Made by a program: the position numbers and the translations under genes. Of a DNA stretch of 64,000 nucleotides, positions 53,847 to 63,652 are shown in pieces. The notes below the pieces were generated by a model, which saw only the letters and a list, made by a program, of their open reading frames with translations, ran no database searches and was not told where the DNA came from. This stretch comes from an uncultured Bacteroidota bacterium (GTDB lineage Bacteria > Bacteroidota > Bacteroidia > Flavobacteriales > Flavobacteriaceae). The stretch covers positions 1-64,000 of the forward strand of contig CABXVR010000001.1 in assembly GCA_902515565.1 (NCBI GenBank), in the 5' to 3' direction. Numbering within the stretch: position 1 is the first letter of the stretch; every line of letters begins with the position of its first letter.

Positions 53847-55421
53847 TTAATATTTATCAGATAAATCTTTACAAACTGACTCTAAAGTGTTTACCACTTC
53901 ATCAGTTAGCTTTCCTTGTTTTAAGCTATCTAATACTCCTACATGCTTAGTTCTAAGAATTGTTAAATATTCGTTTTCAAATTCTTTTATTTTTTCAACG
54001 GGAACATTTCTGAGTAAATTTTTAGACCCTGCATAAATTATTGCAACCTGATCTTCAACTGTAAATGGATCATTTTGAGCTTGTTTTAATATCTCAACAT
54101 TTCTCTTACCTTTTTCAATAACATTTAATGTAGCGGCATCTAAATCTGATCCAAACTTTGCAAAAGCTTCAAGCTCTCTAAATTGTGCTTGATCTAATTT
54201 TAGAGTACCTGCAACTTTTTTCATTGACTTTATTTGAGCCGAACCACCAACTCTTGATACTGATATTCCCACATTAATTGCAGGTCTAACACCTGAGTTA
54301 AATAAATCTGATTCTAAAAATATTTGACCGTCAGTAATTGATATAACATTTGTCGGAATATAAGCTGACACGTCTCCCGCTTGAGTTTCAATAATCGGCA
54401 AAGCTGTCAATGAACCCCCTCCTTTAACTAGAGGAACTAATGAAGCAGGTAAATCATTCATCTCTTTTGCAATATTGTCATCTGCAATTACCTTTGCAGA
54501 TCTTTCCAATAGTCTTGAGTGAAGATAAAACACATCACCTGGGTAGGCCTCACGTCCTGGAGGTCTTCTAAGTAATAATGAAACCTCACGATAGGCAACT
54601 GCTTGCTTAGATAAATCATCATATACAATTAAAGCTGGTCTTCCGGTATCTCTAAAGTATTCTCCAATTGAAGCCCCTGTGAAAGGAGCATATACTTGCA
54701 TTGCTGCAGGATCAGATGCGTTTGCAGCAACAATTGTTGTATAAGCTAAGGCTCCTTTATCTTCTAAAACTTTTGCTATTGCAGCAACTGTAGACGCTTT
54801 TTGACCGATAGCAACATAAATACAATATACAGGCTCACCTGCATCGTAAAATTCCTTTTGGTTTAATATGGTATCAATACAAACCGTTGTTTTTCCTGTT
54901 TGTCTGTCTCCAATGACCAACTCTCTCTGCCCTCTTCCCACTGGTATCATTGCATCAATAGATTTAATCCCAGTTTGTAGTGGTTCATTAACAGGTTGGC
55001 GATATATAACTCCAGGAGCTTTTCTTTCCAAAGGCATTTCATACAAATCACCTTGAATTGAGCCCTTACCGTCTATAGGTTGTCCAAGAGTGTTAACTAC
55101 TCTTCCTACAATACCTTCTCCAACATTAATAGAAGCAATTCTTGTAGTTCTTTTTACTGTGTCTCCTTCTTTAATTTCGTTGGAGGCCCCCAATAATACA
55201 ACTCCTACATTATCTTCCTCAAGGTTCAAAACTATTCCTTCAATACCGTTTGAAAACTCAACAAGTTCTCCATATTGAACATTGGACAGTCCGTACACAC
55301 GTGCAATTCCATCTCCAATTGTTAGTACTGTTCCTGTTTCATCAAAAGATATATTAGCGTCATGATTTGAAAGCTGTTGTTTTAAAATTGCTGATATTTC
55401 AGCTGGATTTACTTCTGCCAT
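53847..55421 (-). CDS. atpA: ATP synthase alpha subunit
   Basis: 524 residues. N-terminal membrane-facing helix, Walker [11 protein letters not shown] (about 171-180), [30 protein letters not shown] region with the arginine finger domain further on ([17 protein letters not shown]), and C-terminal helical bundle. Part of F1; pairs with beta (atpD), which is not in the window. Next genes atpG and atpH are on the same strand with short spacing. Confidence 0.97.
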   Translation of the reverse strand: MAEVNPAEISAILKQQLSNHDANISFDETGTVLTIGDGIARVYGLSNVQYGELVEFSNGIEGIVLNLEEDNVGVVLLGASNEIKEGDTVKRTTRIASINVGEGIVGRVVNTLGQPIDGKGSIQGDLYEMPLERKAPGVIYRQPVNEPLQTGIKSIDAMIPVGRGQRELVIGDRQTGKTTVCIDTILNQKEFYDAGEPVYCIYVAIGQKASTVAAIAKVLEDKGALAYTTIVAANASDPAAMQVYAPFTGASIGEYFRDTGRPALIVYDDLSKQAVAYREVSLLLRRPPGREAYPGDVFYLHSRLLERSAKVIADDNIAKEMNDLPASLVPLVKGGGSLTALPIIETQAGDVSAYIPTNVISITDGQIFLESDLFNSGVRPAINVGISVSRVGGSAQIKSMKKVAGTLKLDQAQFRELEAFAKFGSDLDAATLNVIEKGKRNVEILKQAQNDPFTVEDQVAIIYAGSKNLLRNVPVEKIKEFENEYLTILRTKHVGVLDSLKQGKLTDEVVNTLESVCKDLSDKY

Positions 55422-55445
55422 TGTAATGTATTTGGTTAATAACCT

Positions 55446-55976
55446 TTATATAAGTTCTTTTTTTATTTTTTGTAGTTTGTTTGATAGGCTTGCATTATAC
55501 TCTTTGCCGTCATAGCGCAGTATAAATCCACCTAATATATTTTTATCTATAATATTATTAATTTCAACTTTTTTACTTGAAATTGAATTGATTTTTAACA
55601 GTGCAGCTTCCCTTATGTTGTCAGTTATTGGTAAAGCTGTTACAACAATAGCTTTAGTCATATTGTTAGCCTTTTCGTAAAGAGACTTGTAGGCATTACA
55701 AACGTCAACTAGTATTGAAAGTCTTTTGTTAGAAATTAACAAACCGATTAAGTTTTTTGAAAGAGCTGAAGTGTTATTATTCAAAGACAATATAATATCA
55801 TGTTTAGATTTTGTATTGATAACAGAGTTAGCTAACATTTCAGAAAAAGATTTTTCGTTAGATGACAAGTCAATGTAAAACAGCATGTCTTCATAAACTC
55901 TAAAAGACATATCACTTTCGTTTGCTAACGAAAAAATTGCTTTTGCGTATCTTATTGCTGCTCTAGATTCTTTCAT
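55446..55976 (-). CDS. atpH: ATP synthase delta subunit
   Basis: 176 residues. SRAAIRYAKAIFSLANESDM at the N-terminus, LIGLLISNKRLSILVDVC (about 77-94) and the C-terminal DKNILGGFILRYDGKEYNASL with SNKLQKIKKEL, characteristic of the delta/OSCP family. Links the peripheral stalk to alpha. Confidence 0.95.
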   Translation of the reverse strand: MKESRAAIRYAKAIFSLANESDMSFRVYEDMLFYIDLSSNEKSFSEMLANSVINTKSKHDIILSLNNNTSALSKNLIGLLISNKRLSILVDVCNAYKSLYEKANNMTKAIVVTALPITDNIREAALLKINSISSKKVEINNIIDKNILGGFILRYDGKEYNASLSNKLQKIKKELI

Positions 55977-55977
55977 T

Positions 55978-56475
55978 TTAATTATTTAACGATGCGTCAT
56001 TTAACATATTTTCGACAACCTTTAGCTGCTTGTTTTTATCCTCTAATTCAGATGATATAACTTTTTCTGCGATCCCAACTGAAAGTTCTACTACAGTTTG
56101 TTTTAGCTCGTTCATTGCCGAGTTTTTTTCATTTTGAATCGCTAGTTGTGCTGACTCAATCAGCTTAGACGCTTGTTCTTTAGCTTGGTTTTCTGCATCA
56201 GAAATTAATTTTGTCTTAATTTCTCTGGCATCTTTCAACATGTTTTCTCTCTCAATTTTAGCTTCTTTCAAAATCTTTTCATTGTCAGATTTAAGATTTT
56301 CCATTTCTTTTTTAGCATTTTCTGCTGCTAAAAGAGCTTCACGGATAGAATCTTCTCTATCATTAACAGAGCCTAGTATAGGTTTCCAGGCGAATTTTTT
56401 TAATAAAAAGTATAAGATAGCAAAAGAACAAAAAGTCCAAAACAACAATCCCACGTCGGGTGTAACTAAATCCAT
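55978..56475 (-). CDS. atpF: ATP synthase b subunit
   Basis: 165 residues. Membrane segment VGLLFWTFCSFAILYFLLKK (about 8-27) followed by a long polar helix (REDSIREALLAAENAKKEME, about 40-140) forming the peripheral stalk. Standard length. A strong inverted repeat separates it from atpE upstream. Confidence 0.96.
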   Translation of the reverse strand: MDLVTPDVGLLFWTFCSFAILYFLLKKFAWKPILGSVNDREDSIREALLAAENAKKEMENLKSDNEKILKEAKIERENMLKDAREIKTKLISDAENQAKEQASKLIESAQLAIQNEKNSAMNELKQTVVELSVGIAEKVISSELEDKNKQLKVVENMLNDASLNN

Positions 56476-56505
56476 AATTTAAGTTTTTAAAATATTATAA
56501 TAAAT

Positions 56506-56539
56506 AATAAGTGCAGTGCACAAAGCAGCTGCACTTATT
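56506..56539 (-). promoter_or_regulatory. intercistronic hairpin between atpE and atpF
   Basis: Perfect 11-bp inverted repeat AATAAGTGCAG ... CTGCACTTATT with a 12-base loop, 5 bp after the atpE stop and about 30 bp before the atpF ATG on the minus strand. No clean U run follows, so a transcript-end protector or partial terminator is more likely than a full terminator. Confidence 0.65.
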
Positions 56540-56543
56540 TTAT

Positions 56544-56786
<243 letters not shown>

Positions 56787-56804
56787 TTAAAATTTAAAAA
56801 TTAA

Positions 56805-57878
56805 TTAATGTTCATGTTCTTCCATTGCTGACCCGATATATAAAGCGGATAGCATGGTAAATATATATGCCTGTATGGCTACTACTAAAATTTCTATTAG
56901 ACTAATAAACACTGTAAATCCTACAGAAAGAGGTGCGATCCAAACTGTTTCAGCTATAAAAATTAAAGATATTAAACTCAATACAATAATATGCCCTGCT
57001 GAAATATTAGCAAAAAGCCTAATCATTAATGAGATTGGTTTTATAAATATCCCCAAAAACTCAATTGGGGCTAAAAATAATTTCATTGGAACTGGAAGAC
57101 CTGGCATCCAAAATATGTGTTTCCAATAGTCTTTAGTTCCCGCTAATGTTGTGATTCCGAAAGTAATCACAGCAAGGACAGCGGTAAATGCTATGTTTCC
57201 AGTTAGATTAGCGCTGAATGGAAAAAAGGGAATAAGGCCCATTAAATTATTAATCCATATAAAGAAAAATAAGGTTAATAAATATGGCATGTATTTTTTA
57301 TAATTTTTTTCACCAATATTTGGAATTGCAACTTCATCCCTAATAAATAAAATTAATGGTTCTGTAAATTTTGCAATTCCCGACGGAACTCCTTTACTAG
57401 ATTTTGAATAGTTTTTTGCGGATATACCAAAAATCAAAACTAATAATATCATCGAAAGAAACATTGAAAAAACAAGTTTAGTAATTGAGAAATCTAATGG
57501 CTTTAAATTTGTTGGATAACTGTTTTTGTCTAAACTAAGGAATTGTCCAGAAGAATTAGATTCTGAGCTTGCATAATAAATTTCTTCGTGAAACTTAACA
57601 AACGATAACCCTTTTTTAGTAACCACCTCAGTTCCTTCATCATCATGATGAAATTCAGACGAAGAAAAAGTAACTAAACCGTTATCAGTCCAAAGTATTA
57701 TTGGTAGCGGAATTGACACTCCCTTTCCATTCCAGTCTAAAATATGGAATTCATGAGAGTCTTTAATGTGATGCATAATCATGTCAGTAACATTAAAATC
57801 CTTAGAGTCAGTTTCTGATGAGGAAGAAAAACTTACAGAAAATGAAAAAAAGAAAACTAAAAAAAGTAAATTTTTCAA
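56805..57878 (-). CDS. atpB: ATP synthase a subunit
   Basis: 357 residues, longer than the E. coli protein because of a ~120-residue N-terminal extension with a signal-like start MKNLLFLVFFFSFSVSFSSS and a DFNVTDMIMHHIKDSHEFHI region, usual in Bacteroidota. Membrane part with LILFIRDEVAIPNIGEKNYK, LMGLIPFFPFSANLTGNIAF and the proton-channel Arg in KPISLMIRLFANISAGHIIV (about 283-302). Preceded by a clear promoter at 57930-57959. Confidence 0.95.
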   Translation of the reverse strand: MKNLLFLVFFFSFSVSFSSSSETDSKDFNVTDMIMHHIKDSHEFHILDWNGKGVSIPLPIILWTDNGLVTFSSSEFHHDDEGTEVVTKKGLSFVKFHEEIYYASSESNSSGQFLSLDKNSYPTNLKPLDFSITKLVFSMFLSMILLVLIFGISAKNYSKSSKGVPSGIAKFTEPLILFIRDEVAIPNIGEKNYKKYMPYLLTLFFFIWINNLMGLIPFFPFSANLTGNIAFTAVLAVITFGITTLAGTKDYWKHIFWMPGLPVPMKLFLAPIEFLGIFIKPISLMIRLFANISAGHIIVLSLISLIFIAETVWIAPLSVGFTVFISLIEILVVAIQAYIFTMLSALYIGSAMEEHEH

Positions 57879-57929
57879 ATTAATACTATGGTTTTAAGTG
57901 TTACTATAATTATACTCTAAATTCGGTTG

Positions 57930-57959
57930 CAAATGTACATACATATATTTATATTTCAA
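57930..57959 (-). promoter_or_regulatory. promoter of the atpBEFHAG operon
   Basis: Minus-strand TTG (57957-57959), 19-bp spacer, TACATTTG (57930-57937), an exact TAnnTTTG match; the atpB start at 57878 is about 52 bp downstream. Lies in the 101-bp gap after the upstream membrane-protein gene. Confidence 0.75.
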
Positions 57960-57979
57960 ATAAAAAAACAACAATGATT

Positions 57980-58354
57980 TTATCTATCAAATACTTTTTG
58001 AAAAGATTTGATTTCAAAAAATAAAAAAATAAAATATATTATAAAAAAAGTTACTATTAATCCTTGTTTATCTCCATCAAAATGAATTATTGGATAAACA
58101 AACAAAATTGTTAAAAGCATTTTATTTATTGATGCGATTATAAAAGAAAACAAGAGGTTTAGCTTTGTTTTTGTTAGTAGTTTAATTGTCCAGAAAGTTA
58201 TAAGAACTAAAACTGTGTTAAATGCGTATATTTTCCAAAGAGGGATTATGAAATATATATCAAAAATCATGCTGTTAAAAACAAGATTTGTTAAGTATAA
58301 TGTTGTTGAAAAGATGCCTAACTGAAAATAGAAATTTCTTTTAATATGCATCAC
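57980..58354 (-). CDS. small membrane protein of the ATP synthase cluster (DUF6168-like)
   Basis: 124 residues with four membrane segments (about 9-30, 36-58, 66-85, 95-115) and a very hydrophobic composition. Its place between AtpZ and atpB matches the flavobacterial gene order in which a DUF6168 protein occurs; the family name is my best recollection, not certain. Probably helps assemble the enzyme, by analogy with AtpI. Overlaps AtpZ by 4 bp. Confidence 0.65.
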   Translation of the reverse strand: MMHIKRNFYFQLGIFSTTLYLTNLVFNSMIFDIYFIIPLWKIYAFNTVLVLITFWTIKLLTKTKLNLLFSFIIASINKMLLTILFVYPIIHFDGDKQGLIVTFFIIYFIFLFFEIKSFQKVFDR

Positions 58355-58584
58355 TTTTCTTTTTCTTTTGTTTGCTGAATAACATACACCAAAGCAATTG
58401 CAATTGAAAAAAGAGAGAAAACTATTGTGAAAACACTATTTTCCACTTCAAAATATAAGTCTAATTTATAACCTATAAAGGATCCAATAGAAATAGTTGT
58501 TACCATTTGGAAGGCTATTCCAGAGAAACGAGCTAACCTGTTAAGCTGTTTTTTCTGATTTGGATATGATTTTTTGTTGCTCAC
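58351..58584 (-). CDS. AtpZ/AtpI family protein
   Basis: 77 residues: a basic start MSNKKSYPNQKKQLNRLARF, then two membrane segments (about 22-42, ISIGSFIGYKLDLYF; and about 50-68, VFTIVFSLFSIAIALVYVI). The pattern GxxIGxxLD in the first helix is typical of AtpZ/AtpI, which assist c-ring assembly and Mg uptake. Overlaps the end of the bactofilin gene by 44 bp in another frame. Confidence 0.8.
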   Translation of the reverse strand: MSNKKSYPNQKKQLNRLARFSGIAFQMVTTISIGSFIGYKLDLYFEVENSVFTIVFSLFSIAIALVYVIQQTKEKEK

Positions 58585-58963
58585 CTTTGTTTAGTTCTTT
58601 GACCCCGCCTTTCATACTACAATTTGCATTAAAAGTAGCTCCAGGCTCAACTGCCAGTTTAACCACCTCAACCTCACCTTCAACATAAGCAGATGCTTTT
58701 AATGTCAATGTGCCACTAAGTTTTAGTTTGCCAGAAAATCCGCCTTCAAAATCTGCATTAACCCCCTCTAAAGTTCCGTTAATTACACCTGTCTTCCCTA
58801 CAACTACTTTTCCGGAGGTTTTGATTGTTCCGTTAACATTTCCTTCAATTCTAAAGCCTGCTTCACTAATTAAATCACCTACAAAAGAGGTTCCCTGGGT
58901 AATCATGTTTTGTTGATTGGACGACGACGACATAGTTTTTTGTTTTTTAGATTCTGTAAACAT
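58541..58963 (-). CDS. bactofilin (polymer-forming cytoskeletal protein)
   Basis: 140 residues. Bactofilin beta-helix (about 22-115) built from short repeats, seen as GTSFVGDLISEAGFRIEGNV, KTSGKVVVGKTGVINGTLEG and LTLKASAYVEGEVEVVKLAV with a disordered tail. Polymerises into filaments that position cell-wall enzymes. An upstream alternative start exists at residue 11 (MSSSSNQQNM). Adjacent to SprE on the same strand and overlapping AtpZ. Confidence 0.9.
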   Translation of the reverse strand: MFTESKKQKTMSSSSNQQNMITQGTSFVGDLISEAGFRIEGNVNGTIKTSGKVVVGKTGVINGTLEGVNADFEGGFSGKLKLSGTLTLKASAYVEGEVEVVKLAVEPGATFNANCSMKGGVKELNKGEQQKIISKSEKTA

Positions 58964-58967
58964 AAAT

Positions 58968-61475
58968 TTATAAATTTTTATTTAGATACACGCTCAAATT
59001 TTTATGCATTTGTAAAGTTTGATAATTCTCTGAAGAAATAACAAAAGAAGATTTATTGAAAAAAGCATTGTTTCTTTCTAAGATAATACTTAACCCTTTT
59101 GCTCCATCATAACTTTTAAGCCCGTGTAACACAACAAATGTACTATTATTATCATAAATATCTGTAGATGAGTTTAATTGAATATTATTTAATTCACTGA
59201 TTGCCAAATTCAAACTCTTTTTAAAATCTTCAATTTTTTTATAATTATCTTTTGGGAAATAATAAATTAATTTAAAGTTGTCTCCATTTTCAACTTGTTT
59301 AAAATTTGTATTTTCAACTAACGGGATAACTTCTTCTAATAAAACCTCTGCCTCATCGCCTTCAATTGAGTTCGGATAATTTTTAACTATAAATTCTAAA
59401 GCTGTTTTATAATTTTCAAAGCCTTCAATTCTTGCTATAGCGGCAGCTTTCAGTAATTGCATTTTTGGAGCTAATGGGTGAGTTTCAAATGAAGAAATAA
59501 GCTTTTCTAAACCTAAAATTGTTTTTGAGTAATCTTGATTTTGAAAATCGTCAAATAATTTAGCATAAAGCTCATTTACATTGTCAACATTAGAAGAGAT
59601 ATTTGATTCAGGATTGTTTAATATCTCTGCATATTTTGATTCTGGAAAATTTAATATAATATCAGATTTTATAATCTCTGCTTCATCTAATAAACCTAAA
59701 ATTATACAATTTTTATAGTTTAAATATTTTGCTGATAATACAAACTCAGGTTTATTTCTGTCGAATTCAATATTTTGTATTTTACTATTTGATAGTTCAT
59801 ATTCTAAAAACTTGGCACTATAAATAGACGCTAATTGAAAGTAGGAGTAATCTAATTGTTTGTATATACTGTCAATAGAAGTTGAGGAGCTAGGAATCGA
59901 TTTTAAATACCCTCCCAAGTCTAGGTTAGCGCTTATTTTTGAATTTTCTTTTCCGATTACTATCAATGACTTGGGTTTGGATTGGTTTTCTCCATTTCTC
60001 CAATTATCCGTAAGCTTTATGTCTCCCCATAATTTATTAAACTCGTTTTTTCCATAAGCCAAAGTAGTGGGGTTATAAAAATAAAATATAGCGTTTTCGG
60101 CTAAAAAATTGTTGTTTTTAAAAGAACCTAAGTTGGTTTCGTTTTTAATGTTAATAATATCTTTTTCTTTATCGAGCTTCTTTTTTTGTTTTTCAATATA
60201 ATCCATAAAGTAGGCCGTCCTTTCTTCATCTGACATTTTAACTAAACTTAAAATACTATCATTAGTTTTAACAGACAATTCATAATATATAACATCTTCC
60301 AAACTTTCTCTTCTTTTTGAGATTTTCCTAAACAGTTTTTTATCATTTTTAATTTGGGTAAGCGTACTGTCATAATATGCGGCAGATTTTAAATATTTGT
60401 TATTATCAAAAAAATAATCAGCAAGTATGTTGTAATTTTTAAGACCAACTAAATCGTCTTTTCCGGGGTTTCTTAAAGATTTATTATAGTATTTAATAGC
60501 TAGACTATCGTTGTTTGTCTCAAAATTAAGGTTAGCTATTTGATGATATATAATATTTAAATAAGCTTTGTTTTCAATGTCTTTTTCTAACTCAATTAGC
60601 TCAGATATGCCTAGGTTTTTGTCGGTGTAATTTTTTGACTTTTCAACAAACGAATAAATGTAGTATTCTCTTGGAATTTTTCTGTAAAGCTTAATAACTC
60701 TGTCATAAACCATATTTGAACTGTCTAACTTATTGAGTTTTTTGTATAGTTGCCCTAGGATAAATAGATATCTTGATTTCTTGTTTAAGTCTTGTGTAGT
60801 TTTAGAAGCAATTTCAAGATGTATTATTGCAGAATCAATTTTTTTAGAATTTAAATACGCCTGAGTAAGAACAACTTTTAAATCTATTAATTCATCCTTA
60901 GATAATTTTCCTCTACTTTCAATTTCATTTAAGTTTTCAATAGCTAGCACATTATAGTTTTGTTGAGCATTAATCTTTTCTCTCCAAATTTTTACTTTAT
61001 TTACCAGCTCACTTGTAGGGTATTTAAACAAAATATAGTTAAAAGCTTCTAATGAAGGAATAAATCTTTGATCATAATATCTAGATTGACCTAAAAGAAA
61101 GTATGCCTCATCCATTTGTGGGTTTTTTTCTTTTCCTGAAATATTCATGGCGTGTTTTTGAATAGCCAAAACTGCTTTCTCTTCAGACTGAGCAAATAAG
61201 CTAGCGCTCTGCTCTTCTTTAATTTTTAACTTAGTTTGTTCTTCTGTAAACTGTGTTTTTTCAGTAGGAAGTATCTCCCAAAAATTATCAAAAACATTCT
61301 CATTAATTTCAAATTTTCCTTGATTTAATAAGTTGTTTCCATTATATAGATAATTATATTTTGTGGTCATCGAATGAAACCCTCTATTTAAGAACTTATC
61401 TTTTTTTCTTGAGCAACCGCTAAGAATTAAAGCAGCAAGTACCAATAAATTTAAACTTCTATAAGAAACCTTCAC
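58968..61475 (-). CDS. sprE: gliding/T9SS lipoprotein SprE (PorW)
   Basis: 835 residues. Lipoprotein signal MKVSYRSLNLLVLAALILSG with Cys 21 in SGCSRKKDKFLNRGFHSMTT, and a following domain KYNYLYNGNNLLNQGKFEIN typical of SprE/PorW. Next comes a long series of TPR-like helices (about 90-400), for example YFLLGQSRYYDQRFIPSLEA and LGQLYKKLNKLDSSNMVYDR. SprE is required for type IX secretion and gliding, matching the M1 peptidase's sorting tail and GldH elsewhere in the window. Confidence 0.9.
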   Translation of the reverse strand: MKVSYRSLNLLVLAALILSGCSRKKDKFLNRGFHSMTTKYNYLYNGNNLLNQGKFEINENVFDNFWEILPTEKTQFTEEQTKLKIKEEQSASLFAQSEEKAVLAIQKHAMNISGKEKNPQMDEAYFLLGQSRYYDQRFIPSLEAFNYILFKYPTSELVNKVKIWREKINAQQNYNVLAIENLNEIESRGKLSKDELIDLKVVLTQAYLNSKKIDSAIIHLEIASKTTQDLNKKSRYLFILGQLYKKLNKLDSSNMVYDRVIKLYRKIPREYYIYSFVEKSKNYTDKNLGISELIELEKDIENKAYLNIIYHQIANLNFETNNDSLAIKYYNKSLRNPGKDDLVGLKNYNILADYFFDNNKYLKSAAYYDSTLTQIKNDKKLFRKISKRRESLEDVIYYELSVKTNDSILSLVKMSDEERTAYFMDYIEKQKKKLDKEKDIINIKNETNLGSFKNNNFLAENAIFYFYNPTTLAYGKNEFNKLWGDIKLTDNWRNGENQSKPKSLIVIGKENSKISANLDLGGYLKSIPSSSTSIDSIYKQLDYSYFQLASIYSAKFLEYELSNSKIQNIEFDRNKPEFVLSAKYLNYKNCIILGLLDEAEIIKSDIILNFPESKYAEILNNPESNISSNVDNVNELYAKLFDDFQNQDYSKTILGLEKLISSFETHPLAPKMQLLKAAAIARIEGFENYKTALEFIVKNYPNSIEGDEAEVLLEEVIPLVENTNFKQVENGDNFKLIYYFPKDNYKKIEDFKKSLNLAISELNNIQLNSSTDIYDNNSTFVVLHGLKSYDGAKGLSIILERNNAFFNKSSFVISSENYQTLQMHKNLSVYLNKNL

Positions 61476-61568
61476 TTGATTTTTTTAATTGTAATATAAC
61501 AACGTATAATATATGTTTATTGTATATAATCACGCTAAATTAATTATTATTTTATATAATTAGTTCAA

Positions 61569-61576
61569 TATCTTTG
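61569..61576 (+). promoter_or_regulatory. -7 box upstream of the PaaE-like reductase
   Basis: TATCTTTG is a perfect TAnnTTTG match, 25 bp before the ATG at 61602. No TTG is seen about 20 bp upstream, so the -33 element is weak. Confidence 0.45.
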
Positions 61577-61601
61577 TTTCTTAATTTTATAATAAGCGTT
61601 A

Positions 61602-62642
61602 ATGGCGAACTTTCATAATTTAGATATTAAAAATATTGTTAGAGAAACTTCTGACTCAGTTGTGATTTCTTTTGAAGTCCCAAAAGCATTAATAAAAAAA
61701 TATACCTATTCTGCAGGGCAATACACTAGTTTAAAGCTTAATATTGATGGTATTGAAGTAATTCGAGATTATTCTATTTGTTCTCATGTTGATGAGGACT
61801 TGTCAATTGGTGTAAAAAAGCTTGAAAAAGGGCTAATGTCTTCGTTTTTAAATTCATCAGTAAAAATTGGAGACTCGATAAAAGTGTCAGAGCCAAGAGG
61901 AAGATTTACAATTCAAGATAATTTTAATAGTATTATTGCTGTAGCGGCAGGAAGCGGAATTACTCCGATAATGTCAATGTTAAAACAGATTTTGTTCAAT
62001 ACTGATAAAAATTTTTATTTAATTTATTCAAACAAATCTGAAGAAACTACTATGTTTCTTAGTCAGATTAATGAGCTAAAAGATCGATTTCAGTCTAGAT
62101 TTTTTGTTAAGCTTGTTTTCACTTCTACAAAGATAGCTTCTCACCAATTTGGAAGAATAACAGAGTCTAATATTTTTAGCCTTTTAGAGTTTCCTGAAAA
62201 CAAATTTAAACCTCAGCAAAGCTCATTATACATTTGTGGTCCTGAAAAAATGCTAAACAGTGTATCGTCAGCACTTGAAAAAAATGGGTATTTAAAAGAA
62301 AATATTTTCTATGAGCTGTTTTCAAGCTCTAAGCAGGACAGTTTTGTTTCGTCTGAAAGTGGGGATGTTATAATCTCATTCACTGTTGATGGTTTTACTT
62401 CCAAAGTTAAATCAAGCAAGAACAAAACCGTTTTAGACTCTGCCTTATATAATGATATTGATGCTCCTTACTCGTGTAATGGAGGTGTTTGTGGTAGCTG
62501 TATTGGTAAACTCAATAAAGGTGAAGTCAAAATGTTAAATAATACTGTTTTATCTGAGTCTGAAATAGAAGATGGTTTAATTTTAGCATGCCAAGCTGTA
62601 GCAATATCAGACGAGTTGGATATTGATTTTGATGACGTTTAA
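61602..62642 (+). CDS. FAD/NAD-binding reductase with 2Fe-2S ferredoxin domain (PaaE-like)
   Basis: 346 residues. FAD domain with YSAGQYTSLKLNIDG and RDYSICSH (RxYS-type FAD motif, about 52-59), NAD domain with VAAGSGITPIMSMLKQ (about 112-127) and YICGPEKMLNSV, and a C-terminal plant-type ferredoxin domain with cluster cysteines in YSCNGGVCGSCIGKL (about 295-309) and the distal Cys in LACQAVAI. The same layout is found in PaaE and related oxygenase reductases; no PaaABCD genes are nearby, so its partner is unknown. Divergent from sprE. Confidence 0.9.
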   Translation: MANFHNLDIKNIVRETSDSVVISFEVPKALIKKYTYSAGQYTSLKLNIDGIEVIRDYSICSHVDEDLSIGVKKLEKGLMSSFLNSSVKIGDSIKVSEPRGRFTIQDNFNSIIAVAAGSGITPIMSMLKQILFNTDKNFYLIYSNKSEETTMFLSQINELKDRFQSRFFVKLVFTSTKIASHQFGRITESNIFSLLEFPENKFKPQQSSLYICGPEKMLNSVSSALEKNGYLKENIFYELFSSSKQDSFVSSESGDVIISFTVDGFTSKVKSSKNKTVLDSALYNDIDAPYSCNGGVCGSCIGKLNKGEVKMLNNTVLSESEIEDGLILACQAVAISDELDIDFDDV

Positions 62643-63646
62643 ACCAAGGTTCTCAATTTTGAAATAATTTCTTTTGGAGAAATTGAAGAAATAGCCTTTT
62701 CATACCCGTTTGGAAATTTCTCTCCATAAATAGAAGTAGGTATTTTTGGGAATTGCAATCTGTTAACCAAAATATTATTTTTATCTGTTTGTCCGTAAGG
62801 TGAAAATCCTGCAAAAGGGTGAGTTACTCCCCAAATTGTTAAAACTTTAATTCCCATTAAAGCTGCAATGTGCCCATTAGCAGAGTCCATGGAAAGCATT
62901 ATGCTAAGATTAGAAATCACATCCATTTCTTGATCTAAAGAAAATTTGTTAGCGATATTAATTACGTTTGAATGCTTGCCTGCTAAATCGTCTAAAATAA
63001 ACTCTTCTTTTTTTCCACCACCAAATAAAATCACATTAAAGTCTTTATTAATTTCTTTTATTACCTCTTCCATTTGCGCTATTGGGTACTCTTTACCTTT
63101 ATGTGCAGCAAAAGGAGCAATACCAATTAATAATTTATTGTTTTTTGGAATTAATTTTAAATCTGAGATGTCTACTCTATGTATTTGAGTTTTTGATAAT
63201 GGTTTGATTGAAATCCCAATTTTTTCAAAAACATCTCTATATCTTTGATGAGTGCTTTTTAATGGAGCGAATATTTTTCCTGAAACCAAGTTTTGTTTTT
63301 CATCTCTTCCTTTGTCTATTTGGTAAAAAGGAACCTTTAAGACTGCTTTTAAAAAGTTAGTTCTAAGCACTTCGTGTAAATCAACAACATAATCTAAATC
63401 AAGTTTTTTAATTTCTTTAAAAAGTCGAAACATTCCAAGCAGTCCTTTATGTTGTTTTTTCTTATCAAACGGTATTAAATTAACACCATTAAAGGCTCTA
63501 AAAAAAGGAAAAAACTGAAAGTTCGTCAACAATGAAATTTTATAATTTTTATTATTCTCTAACAGCTCTTTTAAAACAGGTGAAACCATGGCTACATCTC
63601 CCATTGAAGAAAGCCTGATAATAAGAATATGTTTTCTAAGTTTCAT
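62639..63646 (-). CDS. family 9 glycosyltransferase (heptosyltransferase-like)
   Basis: 335 residues. N-terminal IIRLSSMGDVAMVSPVLKEL (about 9-28), VVDLHEVLRTNFLKAV (about 86-101), IAPFAAHKGKEYPIAQM (about 177-193) and MLSMDSANGHIAALMGIKVLTIWG (about 251-274) are GT9 motifs. Adds heptose or a related sugar to a lipid A core or other glycolipid. The downstream stop shares TTAA with the reductase gene; upstream lies a DUF6165 gene. Confidence 0.92.
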   Translation of the reverse strand: MKLRKHILIIRLSSMGDVAMVSPVLKELLENNKNYKISLLTNFQFFPFFRAFNGVNLIPFDKKKQHKGLLGMFRLFKEIKKLDLDYVVDLHEVLRTNFLKAVLKVPFYQIDKGRDEKQNLVSGKIFAPLKSTHQRYRDVFEKIGISIKPLSKTQIHRVDISDLKLIPKNNKLLIGIAPFAAHKGKEYPIAQMEEVIKEINKDFNVILFGGGKKEEFILDDLAGKHSNVINIANKFSLDQEMDVISNLSIMLSMDSANGHIAALMGIKVLTIWGVTHPFAGFSPYGQTDKNNILVNRLQFPKIPTSIYGEKFPNGYEKAISSISPKEIISKLRTLV

Positions 63647-63652
63647 GTGTGG

